From NCBI GenBank assembly GCA_016204605.1, contig JACQKK010000189.1, positions 1 through 32,737 of the forward strand: a DNA stretch of 32,737 bases, in the 5' to 3' direction. The DNA is from Candidatus Lambdaproteobacteria bacterium (lineage in GTDB: Bacteria; SAR324; JACQKK01). A program made the translations under genes and the position numbers. The notes below the pieces were generated by a model. That model was not told where the DNA came from. It saw nothing but the letters and a program-made list of their open reading frames with translations, and ran no database searches. Shown one piece after another: positions 23,203 through 30,472 of this stretch. Every line of letters begins with the position of its first letter. Within the stretch, counting starts at the first letter, position 1.

Positions 23203-24812
23203 GTTGCCGCCTCCTCTCGCGGTTCCCCGGGCGTTCCCCGCCGCGCCCGAGCGCGGGTGCGCCGCAGCACCAGCATCTCGGCCGCCCCCACGAGTGCGGC
23301 GACCAGCAGCGGCAGGATGAACAGCCGGGCCTCGGGCGGACGTTCGAGCATCAGGGTGTACCAGGTGGCAATGGCGCGTCTGGCGCCGCCTTCGCCCTTG
23401 AAACCGTCCGCCACGGAGAAGCTGATCGGCACCATCCCAGGCTCAGACGGGAACTGGATGCCGGCGGGCGCATCGGTGATGCGCGGGCGTTTCAACGTGA
23501 GCACATAAAGCCCGTCTTGGTAGACCAGCCGGGACGTGAGGCCGGCGGCATCGGCGAGCGCACGCCAAGCGCCGAAGCGCAAGGCTTCGGCCCGGATCAC
23601 CTCCGCCGCATCGCTGCGCCAGACCCACAGGCGCACCGGCTGGCCGGGACGGCCCATCAGGAAATAGGGGAGATCGCCTCGGGCAGCATGGCGCAGAGGG
23701 AACTGAATTGCCAGCTCGTCCACCGGCAGCGGATCGCCGGGCCGACGGCGGCCATCCTGCTCCGCCTTGCGTAGCGCTTCGCGGAGCGCCTCGTTGTCCC
23801 GCGAAGTGGGGTCCACCCATTCCACGCGCAATCCGATCTCGGCTGCGTTGTGAAGCGCGCGCACCAGAAGGTATCGCACCGAGGGCTGGAACAGGCGCGG
23901 TTCCACGATGACCTGCGCGGCCAGGGGCACATAAAAGGGTTCCGCACGCTCCCACAGGGCGTGATCGGGGTCCAACGGAATCTCCCCGTCGACCCGGCGG
24001 GCGACCAGAGTCGATTTGACTTCCGGCTCCGTATCCGGCCCCAGCGACCGTAAGTAGTGTACGAGGTCCCACCGCGCCTGCTCCTGGGCCAACGCCTTTT
24101 CCTCGTTGTGGGCGGGCATCGGCGTGCCGTTGAGCCCGAAGAGGATGGTGCGGTAGAGATCCTCCGGCCGGCGCCCGCCACGGAACCGCCAGCCCGCCGT
24201 CAGGTCGCGGGGATAGATCGGCCCGCCCGTCCAGTCCTCCTTCAGCGTCATGGCACTGTTGCCGTCGCCCCGCCCTGCCCGGCCGTGGCAGCGCGCGCAT
24301 TCGAGCCGCTCGTACAGCAGGCGCCCGCGCGCGATGGCCTCGCGGGTCGGCGGCGGCGCGGGGGGCACCTGGCGCTCCACGGGCGGCGGCGCACCGCCTT
24401 GGACATAGAAGCCCTGCACGTAGGCGGCGACCTGGGCGATCCGCTGCGGCCCAAGCACCTGCGCCCAGGCCGGCATGCTGGTGCCCGGCATGCCCTCGGC
24501 GATGATGCGTTGCAGGTTGCCGAGCGTGGGGTGCTCCCCGCTGTCCGTCGTGCGGAACTTGAACAATCCCGACGTGAAGTCGCGCGGCTTGGGGAACGTG
24601 GCATCGAACGCATCGCCGTGGCCGTCCCCCTCGGCCCCGTGGCACTGCAGGCAGTGGTCGCGATAGATCGGGCGCCCCGGATGCTCCCTCGGCGCCGGCT
24701 GGGCCCAACTCGCGGAGGCGGCCAGGATTAGACCGGCTCCCACGGCCGCCACGTGCAGGAGGCTCCCCCGGTCGCACCAGGTCGGCGCGCATGGCTGAAT
24801 GTGGCTCGGCAT
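23199..24812 (-). CDS. Di-haem cytochrome c with EB_dh haem-b domain (module R)
   Basis: A 537-aa secreted, C-terminally anchored protein. The signal peptide ends about residue 38 (SASWAQPA). Haem c sites are CLQCH (C54) and CARCH (C172) with likely distal Met113 and Met232. The EB_dh domain (about 275-500) has LWERAEPFYVPLAAQVIVEP, DELAIQFPL and YFLMGRPGQPVRLWVW; Met386 in FLMG fits the conserved haem-b axial Met of the NxrC/DdhC/EbdC-type gamma subunits. A single transmembrane helix near 505-522 (LFILPLLVAALVGAAEML) with a basic tail ends the protein. CCGGAGGCCT precedes the ATG. Together with the gene 13 bp upstream it equals the fused 766-aa protein of module L. Probably passes electrons between the Mo enzyme and the membrane complex. 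Confidence 0.92.
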   Translation of the reverse strand: MPSHIQPCAPTWCDRGSLLHVAAVGAGLILAASASWAQPAPREHPGRPIYRDHCLQCHGAEGDGHGDAFDATFPKPRDFTSGLFKFRTTDSGEHPTLGNLQRIIAEGMPGTSMPAWAQVLGPQRIAQVAAYVQGFYVQGGAPPPVERQVPPAPPPTREAIARGRLLYERLECARCHGRAGRGDGNSAMTLKEDWTGGPIYPRDLTAGWRFRGGRRPEDLYRTILFGLNGTPMPAHNEEKALAQEQARWDLVHYLRSLGPDTEPEVKSTLVARRVDGEIPLDPDHALWERAEPFYVPLAAQVIVEPRLFQPSVRYLLVRALHNAAEIGLRVEWVDPTSRDNEALREALRKAEQDGRRRPGDPLPVDELAIQFPLRHAARGDLPYFLMGRPGQPVRLWVWRSDAAEVIRAEALRFGAWRALADAAGLTSRLVYQDGLYVLTLKRPRITDAPAGIQFPSEPGMVPISFSVADGFKGEGGARRAIATWYTLMLERPPEARLFILPLLVAALVGAAEMLVLRRTRARARRGTPGEPREEAAT

Positions 24813-24825
24813 AGGCCTCCGGTTC

Positions 24826-25578
24826 CTAGTCCCAGGTGCGGGGCGGGTGTCCCGTCATCTCGTACAGGAACAGGATCACGGCCCAGATTTCTTCCTCGCT
24901 CAGGCGGCCCTCCCAGCGCGGCATGGCGCTGCGACCGGGCGCCGATTCGGGCGGCAGCCCCGGTCCGCCCTTGGCGATGCGCCAGAACAGGTAGGATTCC
25001 TGCAACTGCGCGATCGTGCCCAGGTCCTGGAAGTTGGCCGGGCGCGGGTTGAAGGCGTGTGCAAACGGACCGTCGCCGGCGAGGTTGTCCCCGTGACACT
25101 GGAAGCAATTCTGGTAGTACACCCGCCGCCCCGTCTCGACGTGCGCCGCGAACGCCCGCGGCTCCGACGCCTTGGCCGCACGCAGCGGGTTGCGGGCCTC
25201 GCGCAGGTTGATGCTGCGCCCCTCGAAGCGAATCTGCGTGGGCGGGGCGGGGTGGATCACCCGAAGCGTCGCGGGCGCCTGCCGGGTGGGAAGCAGGCTC
25301 CAGGCCGTCTGGCCCGCCGCCAGCACGGGCAGCGCCAGCAGAACGCCCCAGCGCGCGGGCCGCAGCCGGTCGAGGATCAGCAGGGCATGCAATGGGCGCC
25401 AGAAGCTTTCCATGCGTTCCGTGGTGGCCGTGATGTAGACGCCCAGACCGACCCCGATCACGGCGAGGTAGAACGTGAGGAGGCTCGCCGGGATGGGCGG
25501 CCGAACCGCCAGCAACACGGCCAGCGCCAGCAGCAGCACGGCGAGGCACTGCACCAGGGCGTTCCGGATCAGGCGCAT
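24826..25578 (-). CDS. Membrane-anchored mono-haem cytochrome c (module R)
   Basis: A 250-aa protein with three N-terminal hydrophobic helices (about 8-27, 32-49, 77-96) followed by a periplasmic cytochrome c domain, CFQCH (C158), and a RWEGRLSEEEIWAVILFLYEM helix near the end. It corresponds to residues 1-250 of the fused module L cytochrome; shared segments include IHPAPP, NPLR, FNPRPANFQDLGTIAQLQE and SYLFWRIAKGGPGLP. GGAG lies eight bases before the ATG; the gene starts 4 bp after the di-haem gene's stop and ends 13 bp before the EB_dh gene. Likely a membrane tether bringing haem c close to the bd-like protein. Confidence 0.92.
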   Translation of the reverse strand: MRLIRNALVQCLAVLLLALAVLLAVRPPIPASLLTFYLAVIGVGLGVYITATTERMESFWRPLHALLILDRLRPARWGVLLALPVLAAGQTAWSLLPTRQAPATLRVIHPAPPTQIRFEGRSINLREARNPLRAAKASEPRAFAAHVETGRRVYYQNCFQCHGDNLAGDGPFAHAFNPRPANFQDLGTIAQLQESYLFWRIAKGGPGLPPESAPGRSAMPRWEGRLSEEEIWAVILFLYEMTGHPPRTWD

Positions 25579-25582
25579 GGCG

Positions 25583-26362
25583 CTACTCCCGCGCGAGGAA
25601 GGCCGCCAGGTGCGGCACCTCGCGCTCCAGCTGCGGCATGGGCGGCATCAGCTTCGTATCGCGCAGGGGCGTGTGGCCGGGCGGATAGGCCGCCCGCAGC
25701 ACGCGCGCGGCCACCAGATCGGGATTGGCCCCCCGGATGCGAGGTCCCACCGGGCCGTCCTGGGCGGGGTCGGGCCCGTGGCAAGGGGCGCAGTTGGCGA
25801 GGTAAATCTCCTTGCCGCGACCCGCGTCTCCCTGGTCCATCGCCGCTGGCGCCGTCGCAGGCGCTGATGCGACCGTAGGGAGGGCCTCGGCGGTTCCCGC
25901 CCGAGCCAGCGCGGCCCGCACGTGCTGGGGCTTCACATCCACTTCGCCGCCCAGGCTCTGCAGGTAGGCCACGGTGACGAGCAGCTCGCCAGGCGAAAGA
26001 ATGGCCGCCATGGGGGGCATCAGGGCGCCGTAGCCTTCGATCAGGTAGGCCGTCGGCTGCAGCAGGGATTCCAGCAGATAGTCGCGGGGCCCTTTGCCTC
26101 GCTGGCGGGAGCCGGCGCGCAATCCGATATCGGCCAGGTCCGGGCCCCGGTTTCCCGGCCGGCCGATGGCGTGGCAGATGTTGCAGGCGCCCTTGCCGTT
26201 GAAGACCCCCTCGCCCGCGGCGACCATCTCCTCGGGGCTGAGGGGTGTGTCCAGGGCGATCCGCTTGGGCGGGTGCGATTCGATCTGCGGAATCGAGTTG
26301 GCGAACCAGGAGAAGAAGGCGATCACGCCCAGCGCAAACACGCTCAACTTCAATGCAGCCAT
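25583..26362 (-). CDS. Di-haem cytochrome c (module R)
   Basis: A 259-aa protein with an N-terminal signal anchor (residues 5-22, KLSVFALGVIAFFSWFA) and two haem c sites: CNICH (C60) and CAPCH (C191). The MPPM motifs (around residue 115 and again near the C-terminus) are candidate distal ligands. The start at 26362 is chosen for its GAGGAAA site; the longer frame reaches into the bd-like gene. It follows that gene by 43 bp and is the counterpart of 12125-12985. The second domain ends PPMPQLEREVPHLAAFL, a typical cytochrome c C-terminal helix. Function: periplasmic electron transfer at the bd-like complex. Confidence 0.92.
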   Translation of the reverse strand: MAALKLSVFALGVIAFFSWFANSIPQIESHPPKRIALDTPLSPEEMVAAGEGVFNGKGACNICHAIGRPGNRGPDLADIGLRAGSRQRGKGPRDYLLESLLQPTAYLIEGYGALMPPMAAILSPGELLVTVAYLQSLGGEVDVKPQHVRAALARAGTAEALPTVASAPATAPAAMDQGDAGRGKEIYLANCAPCHGPDPAQDGPVGPRIRGANPDLVAARVLRAAYPPGHTPLRDTKLMPPMPQLEREVPHLAAFLARE

Positions 26363-26405
26363 GGCGCTTTCCTCTCTTGTCGGCAGGCTTCGGGCAAGCC
26401 TGCCG

Positions 26406-28202
26406 TCAGTCTGCCGCCGCGCTGCCGGGCGGCACAGCGGCTGCCCCGGCCGTGGGCCTTGCGGCACGGGCTTCCGTGAGCGAGTTGATCCAGAAGATGA
26501 GCAGGACCAATCCGAGGAACAGGGCCGTGCACAGCGAGACGATGTTCGCCGCGAAGCCCAGCGTCGGCGAGAAGGCGTCCGGCGAGGTGTCCTCGAGGAT
26601 CTTGTCCACATGCCAGTGCTGGCGGCTGGCCGAGCGCACGTAACCCATCAGCCCCATCAGCCAGGTGAACGTGACCGCCACCAGCACCAGGGCATACTGC
26701 GAGCGGGGGGCCATGCGCCCCCAGTGAATGGGACCGATGAAGCGACAGTGCCGGAACAGCACGAGGTCGATGGCGGCCGTGACCACGATCGCGGCCAGCA
26801 CGGCCAGCACCTGCCACACCGAATACTGCTCCACGCGCACGATGGGTGGAACAAAATAGCCGTCGATCCCCAGGTAGACGATGAACACGATCGCCCCGCC
26901 GAACGTGGCCACCTGCAGGGCGCCCAGCAGGCGCGCCCGCGAATGTGTGGCGATCTTGTTGGCGCGGCGATAGAACAGGAAGCCGATGGCCGAGGCAAGG
27001 ATCATCAGGTTCACGGCGGTCATTTTGGCCGACATGACGCCCAGCACGCCGAACACCTTGTGGTGTGTACCGCCCATCCGGGCCACCTCCTCGGGCGTCA
27101 CGACCAGGCTGTGGGGCGTCGCCCACACCAGCACCCCCAGCACCAGCACCGCCAGCAGGTACTTGATGAAGGGCTGGTAGCGCTCACCGCCCGCGATGCG
27201 CTCCAGGCCGCACCACATGTAGTAGTTGAGCCCCAGGAACAGCACGGATATGACCACCGCCTGGATGATCCACACCCACGACAGGAACCCGCCCATCATG
27301 GTGATGCCCATGGTCTGGTCGTACGCGTAGATCTCGCGCATCAGCCAGTAGCCTGCGAACGGCAACCCCAGGAAGGACCACATGGCGATCATCATCCCCA
27401 CGTAGCCCATCCAGTCGTAGTGCGCGCGCTCTTCCGCCGAGCGTGCGGCCATGAACTTGAAGGCGGCGTAGGCCGCGGCGATCGCGCCGCCGAAGGTGAC
27501 GTTGGCGACGAGGCGGTGGATGTTGATCGGCATCCAGGCGTAGTTGCTGACCGCCGCCCACAGGCTCACGAGCTCGCCGGTGGCAGGGTTGAGGCCGCCG
27601 GGCGTCATCATGAACGTGGCCCAGGCGTTGGCCAGCACAAGCAGCGCGGTGCCCACGCCGTTCAGCCACACGCCCAGCCCGACGTGCAGCCACTTGCCCG
27701 CGCCGCCGGGGAGCCGATCCCAGCTGTAGTAGTAAAGGTAGATGGAGATCAGCTCGAGCAGGAACAGCAGCGGGTAGACCCACAGCGTGGGCAGGAACAC
27801 CCCCGCCAGGTAGTTCCAGAAGCGCGGATACAGCGTCACCAGCAGGAACAGCAGGATGCCGCCCCAGATCGCCGTGATGGACGTGGCCAGCGTGACCAGC
27901 TTGCTGAATTCCTTGGCGAGCCGGTCGTAGCGGGCCTCGCGGGTGAGCATGCCCCCCAACTCCACGATCACGGCGAACAGCGGCACCCCCAGCACGAAGG
28001 CCGCGAACATCAGGTGCACTTCGGCCGCGATCCACACCGCCACGCGGCTCCCGATCCACGGAAACGCCCGGTAGGCGGGACCCGCCGCCACCTCGGCCGC
28101 CAGCACCGACAGCGCCGGCAGCAGGCTTCCGGCGGCCAGGGCCCAGCCCCCGGTGGCGGGAGAGAGCCACAGCCCGTGCGCGTTGCGGCAGGGCTTAGCC
28201 AT
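26406..28202 (-). CDS. Cytochrome bd-like membrane oxidase subunit (module R)
   Basis: A 598-aa polytopic protein, paralogue of 12982-14754. Between residues 63 and 383 the histidine positions keep a constant offset of two residues from the module L copy. Shared histidines: H63 (AEVHLMFAAF), H173 (KWLHVGLG), H229 (INIHRLVANVTFGG), H261 (RAHYDWMGY), H364 (TPHSL) and H380-H381 (GGTHHKVFG), plus E150. H63 and H229 align with the CydA haem-ligand positions; the others are not part of canonical CydA and several would lie in or near the membrane. I do not see the GRQPW quinol motif. The start overlaps the HEAT-protein stop by eight bases. Best reading: membrane core of a respiratory complex whose electron donor is the encoded cytochromes. 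O2 as substrate is inferred, not shown. Confidence 0.87.
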   Translation of the reverse strand: MAKPCRNAHGLWLSPATGGWALAAGSLLPALSVLAAEVAAGPAYRAFPWIGSRVAVWIAAEVHLMFAAFVLGVPLFAVIVELGGMLTREARYDRLAKEFSKLVTLATSITAIWGGILLFLLVTLYPRFWNYLAGVFLPTLWVYPLLFLLELISIYLYYYSWDRLPGGAGKWLHVGLGVWLNGVGTALLVLANAWATFMMTPGGLNPATGELVSLWAAVSNYAWMPINIHRLVANVTFGGAIAAAYAAFKFMAARSAEERAHYDWMGYVGMMIAMWSFLGLPFAGYWLMREIYAYDQTMGITMMGGFLSWVWIIQAVVISVLFLGLNYYMWCGLERIAGGERYQPFIKYLLAVLVLGVLVWATPHSLVVTPEEVARMGGTHHKVFGVLGVMSAKMTAVNLMILASAIGFLFYRRANKIATHSRARLLGALQVATFGGAIVFIVYLGIDGYFVPPIVRVEQYSVWQVLAVLAAIVVTAAIDLVLFRHCRFIGPIHWGRMAPRSQYALVLVAVTFTWLMGLMGYVRSASRQHWHVDKILEDTSPDAFSPTLGFAANIVSLCTALFLGLVLLIFWINSLTEARAARPTAGAAAVPPGSAAAD

Positions 28203-30378
28203 GGCTCGCCGCCGGCTGGGGTTCGTCGCCGGAGGGCGTCTCCGCAGCGGTGCGCGCCATTTCCTCGAGCAGGGAAATGGCCAAGGCGTGGCCGCCGAGC
28301 CTGTGCGGGTCGTCCAGCCAGGCGCCCAACGCCTGGAACGCGCGTTCTCCGGCGCGGCTCAGCAGGCGTTCGCCCAGGCCGCTCCAGTCGCGATCGGGGA
28401 AGCGGCCGATGGCGGCCAGCACGTCGTCCAGCGACTCGCGACAGCCATGCTCGAGCAGCGCCATGGCCGACGCCTGCACCACGGATGCCTCGGGATCGGC
28501 CAGTGCTTGGCGGAGCAGTTGGGCATTGGCCGGTGCGGGCGTCGCGCCCAGCACCCGCACCTGCTCCCGGCGTACGAGGTGATCGCGATCCGGCCAGGCC
28601 GCGTAAATGGCCTGCAGGTCATCGCTGCGGCCGATGCGGCCCAGGCTGCGCACGGCGGCGAGGCGGACTTCCGGGTCGAGAGCGTCCAGGCACGCGCGCA
28701 GAGGCTCGATGGCGTCCCGAGTCGCCAAGCGGCCCAGGGCCTCCGCTGCGGCAACGCGCAGCGGCGTCTCCGTGCCGGCCAGCATGGCGATCAGGGCCGC
28801 CACGACTTCCCCGTGGGCGGCCACGCCCTCGCTCCCCACCAGATGCGCGGCCTGCACGCGGAGTTCCGTGTGCACGGGCAACCGGTGCGCGCGCCCCCCT
28901 TGCTCGCCGGTGCGCAGATTCTCCTCGACGAGGGCCAGGCACTCGCGTTCGGACTCGTCCAGCTCCAGCGTCGCCGGTGCGGGCTCCTGGCCGCTTTCCG
29001 CGGCCGCCGCAGCGGGTCGCAGCAAGGCTTCCACCGTGGAGCGCGGCGGGGGGTCGGACGATGGTGCCGCGAGGGCCGCCGCGTCCCGGCCCAACTCGCC
29101 GGTGGTTCTCTCGCCGGGCGCCGGGGGCGGCCCAGGATCGGCCTGCGCCGGGACGACCTCACCCCGCAGCACGGCGGCCAGCAGGGCGCCCGCCTCCGGA
29201 TCGCCCGCCCTGCACAGCGCGCGCAGGCAGGTCAACCGCATCGCGCCTTGTTCGTCGGCCAGCAGCTCGTGCCACAGCGGGGCGCTCCATTCCCGCGGGA
29301 AGGCCTCCAAGGCCTCCAGCGCGGCGAGGCGCCGCGGCAGCGTGTACCGGGCACAGCGGGCCACCGCACACAGAATCCCGTGGGCCCGCCTGTCAGGGGA
29401 GCCGGGGAGCCCATGCGCGGCCGCCGACAGGACGGCCGGATCGGGGTCTTGCAGGGCCGCCACCAGCACCTCGCGCGCGCCATCGGGGTGCCACGCCGCC
29501 AAGGCACGCAAGGCGGCGGCGCGGGTCGGCCCGTCGGGATCGCCCGCAAGTGCCCGCAGCCCATCGGCGTGGGAGCCGGCTGGCAAGTCGGTGCGCATCC
29601 CGGCCGCCGCGGCGCGTACGGCCGGGTCGGCATCCCGCGCCAGGCGCAACCAGGACATGCCGGGCAGCGGCGCTTCCAGCCGCGCCAGGGCGCGCAGCGC
29701 CTCGACACGCAGTTCCGGGTCGGCCCCCTTCAGCGCCTCGAGCAGCGCCGCTTGCGCGACGGCCAGGTGCTGCTCGCCGGCCGTGCGGGCCGCCGCGCGC
29801 CGCACGAGCGGGAGACCTCCGCGCACTTGTGCACAGACGACCTCGGCGCCCGCCGGCCCGAGCGCGGCCAATGCGGTCAGTGCCAGGGAGGCAACATCCT
29901 CGCCGTCCTCATCTGCCAGCAGGCGGGCCAGGACGGGGGCCGCGCTCGGGTCACCCAGGCGTCCCAGGGCGCTGACCGCGGTCCGGCGTGCGTCCCAATA
30001 GCGATCCCACCCCACCGGCCCGACCTCGTCCCAGGTGGCGTCGCGCTCCTGTGCCACGGCGCGCAGCAGGGCGCCGGCCTGCTCGCCGCCGATGCGGCCC
30101 AGGGCGTCGAGAGCGGCGAGCCTGAGCTCGCCCAGCGGGGCCTGCGCGTAGACCTCAAGCAGCGCCGGCACGGCACGCCGATCCCCGAGGGCTCCCAGCG
30201 CGGCCACGGCATCGCAGCACACGTCCACGTCCTCGTCGGCCAGGAGCCCCAGCAGCCCGGGCACGGCCGCGCGGTTCCCCAGGCGGCCGAGGGCCTGGGC
30301 CGCCAGGCAGCGGACGAACGCGTCGCCGCTCTCCAGCCGCCGTCCCAGCTCGCCGATGATGGTGTGACGCAAGTGCAT
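28195..30378 (-). CDS. HEAT/PBS-lyase repeat protein, 727 aa
   Basis: A soluble alpha-solenoid almost entirely made of HEAT-like (E-Z/PBS-lyase type) repeats. Units of about 31 residues read like VRCLAAQALGRLGNRAAVPGLLGLL, LRLAALDALGRIGGEQAGALL, AAEALGRLATRDAIEPLRACL and RLAAVRSLGRIGRSDDL. A proline/glutamate-rich insert at about residues 400-480 splits the solenoid into two arrays. There is no signal peptide. Such repeats occur in bilin lyases (CpcE/F) and as assembly or scaffold proteins. Here the gene sits between the Mo oxidoreductase and the bd-like gene, so a chaperone role in cofactor insertion or complex assembly is plausible but unproven. The bd-like gene starts within its last codons. 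No counterpart is seen in module L. Confidence 0.9.
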   Translation of the reverse strand: MHLRHTIIGELGRRLESGDAFVRCLAAQALGRLGNRAAVPGLLGLLADEDVDVCCDAVAALGALGDRRAVPALLEVYAQAPLGELRLAALDALGRIGGEQAGALLRAVAQERDATWDEVGPVGWDRYWDARRTAVSALGRLGDPSAAPVLARLLADEDGEDVASLALTALAALGPAGAEVVCAQVRGGLPLVRRAAARTAGEQHLAVAQAALLEALKGADPELRVEALRALARLEAPLPGMSWLRLARDADPAVRAAAAGMRTDLPAGSHADGLRALAGDPDGPTRAAALRALAAWHPDGAREVLVAALQDPDPAVLSAAAHGLPGSPDRRAHGILCAVARCARYTLPRRLAALEALEAFPREWSAPLWHELLADEQGAMRLTCLRALCRAGDPEAGALLAAVLRGEVVPAQADPGPPPAPGERTTGELGRDAAALAAPSSDPPPRSTVEALLRPAAAAAESGQEPAPATLELDESERECLALVEENLRTGEQGGRAHRLPVHTELRVQAAHLVGSEGVAAHGEVVAALIAMLAGTETPLRVAAAEALGRLATRDAIEPLRACLDALDPEVRLAAVRSLGRIGRSDDLQAIYAAWPDRDHLVRREQVRVLGATPAPANAQLLRQALADPEASVVQASAMALLEHGCRESLDDVLAAIGRFPDRDWSGLGERLLSRAGERAFQALGAWLDDPHRLGGHALAISLLEEMARTAAETPSGDEPQPAASHG

Positions 30379-30472
30379 GCTCCGCTTCCGTGTTCAAAAC
30401 CGCCGCGGCCAAGGATTGTCGCGTCGCTCCGGCGGCGTCGATGCCGCGGGAGGGTTTCACCCCAAGGCCACG

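Noticed and set aside
26094..29975. A 1293-aa plus-strand frame.
   Set aside because: Low-complexity His/Arg/Pro shadow of the bd-like and HEAT genes on the minus strand.
30379..30472. Hairpin GCGGC-N6-GCCGC between the Mo enzyme and HEAT genes as a terminator.
   Set aside because: Short stem without a U-tail; the genes are likely co-transcribed, so at most it is a weak attenuator or RNA-stability element.
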